Positions 40,808-48,575 of a DNA stretch of 64,000 nt are shown here, piece after piece. Below the pieces are notes generated by a model. The model was given only the letters and a program-made list of their open reading frames with translations. It made no database searches and was not told where the DNA came from. Positions within the stretch are counted from its first letter, which is position 1, and each line of letters starts with the position of its first letter. The position numbers were made by a program, and so were the translations under genes. The stretch is from Paraburkholderia gardini (lineage in GTDB: Bacteria; Pseudomonadota; Gammaproteobacteria; Burkholderiales; Burkholderiaceae): positions 62,001 through 126,000 of the forward strand of contig NZ_CAJQYY010000005.1 in NCBI RefSeq assembly GCF_907164575.1, written 5' to 3'.

Positions 40808-41196
40808 GTTCAGGGAATCCTTCCGCTACGCCACGGCAAGTTTCCGTGGATCAACCCGTGATTTTACCGGTCCCGCGCCCGGAAGTGCAAAAACCCGCAT
40901 TTGGGCGTAAACGGGGGCGACGAATCGCCTCAAATCCAGGGCCCACCGAACCGGGCACAAACGTCTTCCGACACGCCCAAAAATTAACAGTTGGCAATCA
41001 TTCCGGACGCAATCGGGACTGCACCCAAAATCGTCCTAGATTCCTATTTTGTAAGATATTTTCCGACATCCTCCACCGAAAATTCCGAGACCGATCGAGA
41101 TTCTTCTCAAAGGACTTCAGATTAATCAGGAAAACCAGGTGTTATCTTGAAATGAACGTTTCAACACCACCTGAAAAGACTCTCCCGGATACATCA
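40808..41196. other. Divergent promoter region (bamC / DUF2844)
   Basis: About 390 bases, AT-richer than the surroundings, notably 40980-41160. No gene is supported. An ATG at 41152 is in frame with the DUF2844 gene but lacks a ribosome site. Confidence 0.4.
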
Positions 41197-41661
41197 ATGA
41201 GCAAGGTCATTCCGTTTTACGCCGTGTGGGCCGCCGTGCTGGCCGGTGCAATGAGCGCGCCCGGTGCGTGCCGCGCGGAACTGGGCCGCATGGCTGCGCG
41301 CCCCCCTGCTGCGGGCACGGCCATCGTGCATTCGCTGAAAAGCGGCTCGTTCCAGGTACGAACGACAACCGACGACGGCGGCACAACGATCAGCGAATAC
41401 ACGACGCCCGCCGGACAGGTCTTCGCCTATACCTGGCAAGGCCCGACGATGCCCGACCTGAAGACACTCCTCGGCAGCTTCTACGATTCGTGGCGCGACG
41501 GCGCCGCGTCCGCTCAGGCCCGCGCGAGCACCCTTCACGCGACACGCATTGCGCAACCTGATGTCGTCGTCGAATCGGGTGGCCAGATGCGCAGTTACGT
41601 GGGACGCGCCTGGCTGCCCGGCGCACTCCCCGCTGGCGTCTCCGCCGACGACCTGCGCTAA
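41197..41661 (+). CDS. DUF2844 secreted protein
   Basis: 154 residues from ATG 41197, directly before a signal peptide (VIPFYAVWAAVLAGAMSAPG). The mature domain has the pattern typical of DUF2844: a strand pair around FQVRTTTDDGGTTISEYTTP, GQVFAYTWQGPTMPDL and GGQMRSYVGRAWLP. The function is unknown. The stop is 13 bases before the DUF3443 gene, and the two families commonly occur as a pair in Burkholderia, so they probably work together in the envelope. Confidence 0.82.
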   Translation: MSKVIPFYAVWAAVLAGAMSAPGACRAELGRMAARPPAAGTAIVHSLKSGSFQVRTTTDDGGTTISEYTTPAGQVFAYTWQGPTMPDLKTLLGSFYDSWRDGAASAQARASTLHATRIAQPDVVVESGGQMRSYVGRAWLPGALPAGVSADDLR

Positions 41662-41674
41662 AGGGGCCGACGCA

Positions 41675-42931
41675 ATGGCGAAAAGACTGTTTCTGCCCTG
41701 CGTGTTACTGCTTTGCGCTGCAATCGCCGGTTGCGGCGGCGGAGGTACGGGAGAAACGACCAGTGAGGGCGCGGGCGCGCCCGCCTCCGCGACACCCCCC
41801 ACCGGGACTCCGGTTGCTGCGAGCACGCCAGTCAATCCTCCCGTGCAGCAATCGACGGTTCCCAACCAGCAGCCCGTCACCGTAAGTGCGACGCCCGGAC
41901 TCACGCGCAACATGCTGATGACGAGCGTCACAGTATGCGAACCGGGCACGGATCACTGCGCGACCATCGACAATATTCAGGTCGACACGGGGTCGCAGGG
42001 GTTACGCCTGCTCGCCTCCGCGTTACCGGCGGACCTGACCTTGCCCGCCCTGCCCTCGGCGACCGGCACAGTCGGCCAGTGTGCGGTGTTCGGTACCGGC
42101 TACACATGGGGCGCGGTGCGCAGCGCCGACGTGCGCATGGCCGGCGAAATCGCCGCGGCCTTGCCCGTCCACATCATTGCTGACGCGTCCGTGCCGACCG
42201 TGCCCGCCGATTGCGGAAGCGCCGGGCTCGCACTGATGACAACGGGCGCGCTTCACGGCAACGGTATTCTGGGCATCGGACTCTTTGCCGCGGATTGCGG
42301 CGCAAGTTGCGCCCGCGCCGCGCTACCGCGCTGGTACTACGCCTGTGGGTCCGACGGCACCTGCACATCCACCGCGCAACCCGTCGCATCGCAGGTGACC
42401 AATCCTGTCAGCCGTTTTGCATTTGACAACAACGGTGTCGTCATCGACCTGCCGGCTGTTCCTGACACCGGCTCTCCGTCCGTAGCCGGCTCCCTGATTT
42501 TCGGCATCGGGACGCAGGCAAACAACAGCCTGGATGGCGTGACGGTTCTCAAGGCGAATTCGGGTACCGGTTACGTCACCACGACCGTCGACGGAAAGCC
42601 GTACACGCAGAGCTTCTTCGATAGCGGTTCTAACGGACTCTTCTTCACCAGTTCGACATTACAGGTCTGCGGACTCTGGTACTGCCCGACATCGACGCAA
42701 ACGTCAGTCGCCACGATCAAGGGAACCGACAGCGCGACGAACACCCAGTCGTTCCCGGTCGGCAACGCCCAGACGTTGTTCGCGACGTCAAACTTCGCGT
42801 TCAACAACCTCGCCGGTACCGCAGGGAATGTGTTCGACTGGGGTCTGCCGTTTTTCTTCGGACGCAAGGTCTTCACGGCCATCGATTCCCGTGCGACACC
42901 CGCCGGCCCCGGTCCGTACTACGCGTTTTAG
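41675..42931 (+). CDS. DUF3443 lipoprotein
   Basis: 418 residues with the lipobox IAGC (Cys20) and a Gly/Pro/Thr-rich linker to about residue 75. Conserved blocks include VDTGSQGLRLLAS near residue 107, GNGILGIGLFAADCG, FDSGSNGLFF and a C-terminal WGLPFFFGRKVF. The DTGS and DSGS motifs recall the two half-sites of aspartic proteases, so a retropepsin/pepsin-like fold is a possible reading. Many paired Cys residues suggest a disulfide-bonded periplasmic protein. It forms an operon with DUF2844. Confidence 0.85.
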   Translation: MAKRLFLPCVLLLCAAIAGCGGGGTGETTSEGAGAPASATPPTGTPVAASTPVNPPVQQSTVPNQQPVTVSATPGLTRNMLMTSVTVCEPGTDHCATIDNIQVDTGSQGLRLLASALPADLTLPALPSATGTVGQCAVFGTGYTWGAVRSADVRMAGEIAAALPVHIIADASVPTVPADCGSAGLALMTTGALHGNGILGIGLFAADCGASCARAALPRWYYACGSDGTCTSTAQPVASQVTNPVSRFAFDNNGVVIDLPAVPDTGSPSVAGSLIFGIGTQANNSLDGVTVLKANSGTGYVTTTVDGKPYTQSFFDSGSNGLFFTSSTLQVCGLWYCPTSTQTSVATIKGTDSATNTQSFPVGNAQTLFATSNFAFNNLAGTAGNVFDWGLPFFFGRKVFTAIDSRATPAGPGPYYAF

Positions 42932-42940
42932 CCTGGCCAT

Positions 42941-42983
42941 GTGCGGTGATTGATCGGCGCGGAGCGCGAATCAATCACCGCAC
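42941..42983. terminator. Perfect 14-base inverted repeat between convergent genes
   Basis: GTGCGGTGATTGAT (42941-42954) pairs perfectly with 42970-42983 around a 15-base loop. It lies 10 bases after the DUF3443 stop and 20 bases beyond the OmpA stop. It has no T run on either strand, so if it terminates it does so as a bidirectional structure. Confidence 0.55.
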
Positions 42984-43003
42984 GTGGCTTCTTGTCGCCC
43001 GAA

Positions 43004-44092
43004 TTACTGCGAGGGCGTTACGGTCTTTTGCCCAACGAACCGGATATCCACGCGCCGGTCGGGTGCCAGACACTCGATCAAGGCTTTCCGGTTGCGCGTT
43101 GTACATGCTGTGCCTGGGTCTGCCTTGCCGAAACCTTGTGCGTCAACCGGAATCGTCACACCCTTGCTGATCAGGTATTGCTTGACCGAGTTCGCACGTT
43201 CTTGCGACAGCCTGAGGTTGTAAAGGGAAGTGCCGAGCCGGTCCGTATAGCCCGACACGGTCATGCGGTCGGTAAACCCGCTACCTCGCAGCCGGTTCGC
43301 AATATCATCGAGTTGAGCGCGCCCTTGTGGCGTGATGGCCGGTACATCGCCCCGGTCGAATGCAAAGAGCGCGTCCGAAGAGAGCGACATGACCTTCGGC
43401 AGCGGCGGCGCAGGCACCGCACAACTCGACAGCGCCTGCTCGCTGGCCCGGACCTGATCCTGAAGCGCGTCGGTACGCTGCTTCGCCTTGTCGAACGCAC
43501 GCGTCCAGGCTTCATGGCCTGCGTACATGAGTTCGACTTCGGAGCACGCGACCAGCTTGCGTGCCTGCGGACACCAGGCAAATCGTGGATCGACCCGAAT
43601 CTTCGCCAGTTGCTCCCACAGGTCTGGGCGCACTTTTGTCACCGTCCGAAGCGCGGGGTTCGCCTGTGCTTCGGACTGCGCCGCCGCTTGAGCCGTGGAT
43701 GACGTAGCGCTATCCGCGGCGTCCAGACTTACGGTGAGTCGCGCGGCCTCGCCGATAGCCTCTTCGACGAAGCCCCAGTCGTCGTGCGCAGCAAACGCTT
43801 CCTTGCCTGCGTTGATCCAGCACTGCGCTTTTGCGCCCGCATAGCTGTCTTTACGCGGGCCAGCAGCATCGAGCCGGCCCTGCAGGGTGTCCAGCACATC
43901 GCCACGGTGTTTGATCTGCGTGTAGACGTCGGTCCATTGCTTCGTGGCCGCGCCCGACGAGATGTCTTGAGGCGTACCGAAACCTCGCTGCAACACAGTT
44001 GGGTTCTGAATGTTCAGTTGATCGCGCGAAGCTGTGCCCGCGCAACCGGTAAGCGCGGCAGCCATAGCTGCCGCGAGAATCGAGTGTTTCAT
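43004..44092 (-). CDS. OmpA-domain lipoprotein
   Basis: 362 residues. The signal peptide ends in the lipobox LTGC (Cys17), so this is a lipoprotein rather than a beta-barrel porin. Residues 40-230 are largely helical with no membrane strands. The C-terminal OmpA domain covers about 235-355, with the peptidoglycan-binding block GYTDRLGTSLYNLRLSQERA and the closing DRRVDIRFV. It would tether the outer membrane to peptidoglycan. It lies directly downstream (82 bases) of the trimeric autotransporter on the same strand, so it may stabilise or assist the adhesin. Confidence 0.88.
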   Translation of the reverse strand: MKHSILAAAMAAALTGCAGTASRDQLNIQNPTVLQRGFGTPQDISSGAATKQWTDVYTQIKHRGDVLDTLQGRLDAAGPRKDSYAGAKAQCWINAGKEAFAAHDDWGFVEEAIGEAARLTVSLDAADSATSSTAQAAAQSEAQANPALRTVTKVRPDLWEQLAKIRVDPRFAWCPQARKLVACSEVELMYAGHEAWTRAFDKAKQRTDALQDQVRASEQALSSCAVPAPPLPKVMSLSSDALFAFDRGDVPAITPQGRAQLDDIANRLRGSGFTDRMTVSGYTDRLGTSLYNLRLSQERANSVKQYLISKGVTIPVDAQGFGKADPGTACTTRNRKALIECLAPDRRVDIRFVGQKTVTPSQ

Positions 44093-44174
44093 AACTTTCC
44101 TTCGGAACGGGCGACGATCAATCGATGTATCGCGCCACCCGCTCCCTCACACAGTGCCGGACGCCCGGATTCCA

Positions 44175-47100
44175 TCAATCGCCAAGAACGATGCCGATGC
44201 CGGCACGCACGATCGTGCTGGTGCTGCCCGAGGACGCGACACCCGCGTTGAAATTGATCGTGCCTTTCTCGTTCCAGCGCGACACGCCAAGACCCAGCGC
44301 GGCCTGTCCGCGATAGCCCGCCACGCCCGCGTTCAGCGTCGTGCGGCCCGGCAGGTACGGCGTGACGATCTGCAACGCAGAAGCCGCGGCAATCCCCTTG
44401 CGCGTACTGCGGTCGAGATCCTGGATCGACTGGCTGGTCTGGCCGAGCGCGGCGTTCAACTGGTTGACGTTCACCGCATCCGTGCCCTGCGTGCCAGGCG
44501 CCACGTTCGTGATCTGCCGCTCGGCACCGACGCTGCCCACCGAAACCGAATTGGCCCGATCGGCCACCGAGCCGGCGCCCAGCGCGACCGCTCCATCGGC
44601 GCTCGCCGAGCTACCCCAGCCAAGCGCCGTCGCGTTCGTGGCTCGCACACTGGCGCCCGACCCGACCACGGTCGCGCCGTTTCCTGTGGCATTGGCGTTC
44701 GCGCCAAACGCGACCGCATCGGTGCCGTTCGCTACCGCGTTCGCGCCCAGAGCAGCCGCGTGTGTACCGCTTGCCAGTGCCGGTTCGTTGTCGCGGTCGC
44801 CGTTCACACTCAGGAACGGACTGCCGCCGCTCGCGATGTCGTTCGAGATTTTCCCCAGCGCGTCGTTCAACTGCCCGACGTTCACCGCGTCGGAATCGAG
44901 TGTGCCGGTCCCGACGTTATGCAGAACCGTGCCATTCGCGGCGCCGTTTCCAAACGTGACGCTGGCGTAGTCAGTCACACCGTCCTGGCTGTCGTAGGTG
45001 ACGGCTGTCTTTGTGTTGCCATTGCCATCGATGACGCCTGCCTGCTTCAGCTGCGCGACGTTGACCGCGTCCGTATCCGCCGTACCGGCGGCGACGTTGG
45101 TGATCTGCCGTTCGTGCCCGACCGAGCCGACCGATACGGAATTGGCCCGGTCCGTCGTCGAATTCGCCCCGAGCGCCACCGAGTTATCGAAACTCGCCCG
45201 TGCATTGCCCCCGATTGCCACGGCATCGGCGCCCGACGCGACCGAATCGTCGCCCGTCGAATTGACGTGCACATACTTCACGCTGACGCCGGAGTTCGTG
45301 ATGTTGTTCAGGATCTGCGTGAGATTCGTGATCGAATTCGTGTTGGTCGTCACGCGCCCGTCAATGTTCGTCACCACGTCGCCGATACTGTGGTACGTGT
45401 CGCCATCGATGATGTACGTGGGCTGCGTAATCGAGCCGTCCGGATTGACAGCGGTGCCCCCGCCAAGCGCATCGGCGACCGTGCTGGCCAGGTTGTACAT
45501 CTGGCCACCGTTCGTGGCATCGGTACTGTTGGCCACCACCTGACCCGACGCGACGTTACCCAGATGTACGGGTGTCGTGGAATCCGAGCCACCCAGCGTA
45601 ATGCCCGTGTGATCCGGATCGTCGTACATCACCGCGTCGGCGACGCTGCCCGCGACCACCGATTTCAGCTGGCTCACATTGACGGCATCGGTATCTGCCG
45701 CACCCGCTGCAACGTTCGTCACACGACGCTCATTGCCAGCCGACCCGACCGACACTTCACCGACGGGCACAGCACCCGCCACCGTGCCCGAGCCAGGCCG
45801 ATACGCTGCCTGGGTAAGATCGGCTGTAGTCGTGGCGTTGGCGCCCAGCGCAACGGAATTATCCGCACTCGCCTGCGCGTTGCCGCCGATTGCGATCGAC
45901 TCGTCTCCGCTCGCCACGGCATCCGCCAATGTGGAGCGTGTCTGGAAGTACTTGATGCCCACGCCGTTCTGGATATTGTTGACCACGTTCATCACGTTGG
46001 TCACATCGCCGTCGATGTGCGTGATCGCGTCACCCACGCTCTGATAGGTGTCGCCACCCACCGTATACGTTGGTGGCGAGATGGCGCCGTCGGGCGTGAC
46101 AGCCGAGCCGCCACCCATCGCACTCGCGACGCTGTTAGCCAGGTTGTACAGCTGCCCGCCATTAACCGCGTCTCCGCTGTTTTCCGCGACCGCGCCCGTC
46201 TTGAGGTTCGAGATGCCAACCGGGGCAGCAGAATCCGCGCCGCCCAGCGTGATGTGCCCTTTCGACGTGTCGTCGTACGTGACAAACGCATTCGTGACGT
46301 TGCCGTCGCCGTCGGTGTTGATGCCGGCCTGCCGCAACTGCCACATGTTGACGGCATCCGTATCCGCCGTACCGGCTGCGACGTTGGCCAGCTGACGTTC
46401 GTTGCCCGCCGCGCCAATGGAAACCGTGTTCGCACGATCAGCGATTGCATTGGCACCGAGCGCGACCGCGTTGTCGGCCGTGGCGCGCGCGTTGCCGCCG
46501 ATCGCAGCCGACTCCACACCCTCGGCGCTCGAATCATCGAGTGTCGAGTTCACGTGCATGTACTTGATGCCCGCGCCGTTCTCGATGTTGTTGACCACGT
46601 TGGTGACGTTCGTCACCGCGCCGTCGACATGCGTGATCGCATCGCCAATGTTCGTGTAGGTGTCGCCCCCGATGTTGTACGTCGGGCCTGTCATCGAGCC
46701 ATCCGGGTTGACGCTCGCGCCGCCCCCGATCGCGTCAGCAACACTGCTCGCCAGACCGTAGAACTGCCCACCGTTGATCGCATCCTGACTACTTTCGGCG
46801 ACAGCGCCCGCCTTGAGGTTCGAAATGCCAACCGGGGCAGCGGAATCCGCGCCGCCCAGCGTGATGTGCCCTTTCGACGTGTCGTCATACGTGACAAACG
46901 CGTTCGTGACGTTACCATCGCCGTCGGTGTTGATGCCGGCCTGCCGCAACTGCCACATGTTGACGGCATCCGTATCCGCCGTACCGGCCGCGACGTTGGC
47001 CAGCTGACGTTCGTTGCCCGCCGCGCCAATGGAAACCGTGTTCGCGCGGTCTGCGACTGCATTGGCACCGAGCGCGACCGCGTTGTCGGCCGTGGCGCGC

Positions 47101-48179
47101 GCGTTGCCGCCGATCGCAGCCGAGTCCACACCCTCGGCGCTCGAATCATCGAGTGTCGAGTTCACGTGCACGTACTTGATGCCCGCGCCGTTCTCGATGT
47201 TGTTGACAATGTTCGACACGTTCGTTACCGCACCATCTACATGCGTGATCGCGTCGCCAACGTTTGTGTACGTCTCACCGCCCACTGTGTAGGCGGGCGG
47301 CGTCATCGAACCGTCCGGATTCAGTGCCGCGCCACCGCCCATCGCGTTGATCACCCCCTTCAACTGCGTGACGTTCACCGCATCGTTGTCCTGGGTGCCG
47401 CCCGCCACGTTGACGATCTGCCGCTGTGTCGTGCTGTTGCCCACCGAGACGGTGAACTCGCGATCAGCAACCGACGCACTACCCAGTGCCACGGTATCGC
47501 TCACGTTTGCCGCGGCATTCGCCCCAAGCGCCATCGAACGGTCCGCTTCGATGGCCGTGATCGCGTTCGTGCCGATAGCAGCGGAATCCTCACCGCGCGC
47601 GGTGGTCAACCCGCCCAGTGCCAATGTATTTGCGCCGTACGTTTTCGCGAAGTGACCGATCGATACCGAGTTTTCCGCGTCCGAACCAGTCGTGGCGCTA
47701 CTTCCGATCGCGGTCGCGTTCAGGGCGAGCGCCCCCGCCGTTGCACCGACCGCCGTCGAACCGTCGTAGGCCGCGAACGACCCGGCGCCGATCGCCGTTG
47801 AGTTTTCGCCGATGGCCGACGATACCGGGCCAATGGCCATTGCGTTCGTCGCATCGCTGGCGTGCGTCGCGTTGCCCTGTGTCACGTTCGGGCTCACGGC
47901 GATATAGATCGTCGGGTCAGGCGCGGCGGTAAGCACAGGGGTCTGTGTAGTCGCGACCGACCCGGCAAGCAAGGTAGCGAGCATGGTCTGCATCTGTCTG
48001 GCGTCTTCCGCTTCAACAGCGCCGGCTGAGGGCGCAAGCGTCATCGCGCCAAGACCAGCCATGGCCACGGCCACGCCGGCCCGCCGTGAAGCCTTACTCC
48101 GTCTTGCCGTAGCGAGTTCCGACACAGCGACCCACGTGTTCGTGACGTCGTTCCAGACGACGCGGTGCGATTTATTCAT
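44175..48179 (-). CDS. Trimeric autotransporter adhesin (YadA-like)
   Basis: 1,334 residues, AAGG 6 bases before the ATG. An extended signal peptide region (MNKSHRVVWNDVTNTWVAVS) precedes a normal signal peptide ending near APSAGA. The passenger carries many YadA-like head repeats (AIGxxAxAxxxxSVALGxxA), neck motifs (AVNVTQLK, DAVNMWQL) and coiled-coil stalk stretches such as TNVSNIVNNIENG. The last 75 residues form the membrane anchor (GIAAASALQIVTPYLPG to the C-terminal VRAGIGIVLGD). Three protomers make one 12-stranded barrel that exports the fibre to the surface. I count 24 N-X-S/T sites in the passenger. A divergent HMW1C-like glycosyltransferase lies 396 bases away. Confidence 0.95.
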   Translation of the reverse strand: MNKSHRVVWNDVTNTWVAVSELATARRSKASRRAGVAVAMAGLGAMTLAPSAGAVEAEDARQMQTMLATLLAGSVATTQTPVLTAAPDPTIYIAVSPNVTQGNATHASDATNAMAIGPVSSAIGENSTAIGAGSFAAYDGSTAVGATAGALALNATAIGSSATTGSDAENSVSIGHFAKTYGANTLALGGLTTARGEDSAAIGTNAITAIEADRSMALGANAAANVSDTVALGSASVADREFTVSVGNSTTQRQIVNVAGGTQDNDAVNVTQLKGVINAMGGGAALNPDGSMTPPAYTVGGETYTNVGDAITHVDGAVTNVSNIVNNIENGAGIKYVHVNSTLDDSSAEGVDSAAIGGNARATADNAVALGANAVADRANTVSIGAAGNERQLANVAAGTADTDAVNMWQLRQAGINTDGDGNVTNAFVTYDDTSKGHITLGGADSAAPVGISNLKAGAVAESSQDAINGGQFYGLASSVADAIGGGASVNPDGSMTGPTYNIGGDTYTNIGDAITHVDGAVTNVTNVVNNIENGAGIKYMHVNSTLDDSSAEGVESAAIGGNARATADNAVALGANAIADRANTVSIGAAGNERQLANVAAGTADTDAVNMWQLRQAGINTDGDGNVTNAFVTYDDTSKGHITLGGADSAAPVGISNLKTGAVAENSGDAVNGGQLYNLANSVASAMGGGSAVTPDGAISPPTYTVGGDTYQSVGDAITHIDGDVTNVMNVVNNIQNGVGIKYFQTRSTLADAVASGDESIAIGGNAQASADNSVALGANATTTADLTQAAYRPGSGTVAGAVPVGEVSVGSAGNERRVTNVAAGAADTDAVNVSQLKSVVAGSVADAVMYDDPDHTGITLGGSDSTTPVHLGNVASGQVVANSTDATNGGQMYNLASTVADALGGGTAVNPDGSITQPTYIIDGDTYHSIGDVVTNIDGRVTTNTNSITNLTQILNNITNSGVSVKYVHVNSTGDDSVASGADAVAIGGNARASFDNSVALGANSTTDRANSVSVGSVGHERQITNVAAGTADTDAVNVAQLKQAGVIDGNGNTKTAVTYDSQDGVTDYASVTFGNGAANGTVLHNVGTGTLDSDAVNVGQLNDALGKISNDIASGGSPFLSVNGDRDNEPALASGTHAAALGANAVANGTDAVAFGANANATGNGATVVGSGASVRATNATALGWGSSASADGAVALGAGSVADRANSVSVGSVGAERQITNVAPGTQGTDAVNVNQLNAALGQTSQSIQDLDRSTRKGIAAASALQIVTPYLPGRTTLNAGVAGYRGQAALGLGVSRWNEKGTINFNAGVASSGSTSTIVRAGIGIVLGD
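46116..47339. repeat. Two tandem 612-base coding modules in the adhesin gene
   Basis: Modules at 46728-47339 and 46116-46727 encode 204 residues each, starting at a GGGA element and running through a TYxxGDAITH neck, GIKYxHVNSTLDDSS head strand, SIGAAGNERQLANVAAGT and ISNLK. Long stretches differ only at scattered bases. Such tandem identity allows in-frame expansion or loss by recombination. Confidence 0.9.
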
Positions 48180-48575
48180 TTGATACCTTAAGACGAGTAG
48201 TGACTGCCCGGACGACAGCCGGTGTCAACGCGGCTTCTTCGACCTGAAAAGCCACATAGAATCAACACGTCATTCGCAATCCGAATTAACAGAAACAGAA
48301 CAAGAACCAGGCCGCGCACACGATCGCCATGCGCCCGCCGCCGGCCCGCCCGCGATCCGCAAAAGCATGACGTGCCCGAAAGTGCCACACCGACGCGCAG
48401 GACAGAATTCCCCTACACGTACGACAATCGAATCCTACAAATCGGGTCATCTATCAGATACAAGAAAACTCCCAAATTCCTGGAATCGACGCACAGGCGG
48501 TCCGGTTTCTGCGAGAATGCAGCGGATGTCGATGGGTATCCGACCACGCCGTTTAGTTAGTCATACAGATTTATC
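48180..48575. other. Divergent intergenic region (adhesin / glycosyltransferase)
   Basis: 396 bases between divergent starts, AT-richer than the flanking genes. It must contain both promoters and so could coordinate adhesin and modifying enzyme. No clear operator or sigma-70 box pair was found. Confidence 0.45.

Noticed and set aside
44034..47801. A 1,255-codon open frame antisense to the adhesin gene
   Set aside because: It lies wholly opposite a clear trimeric autotransporter. Its product is Arg/His/Val-rich with no domain, it has no ribosome site, and GC-rich repetitive genes often leave the opposite strand free of stops.
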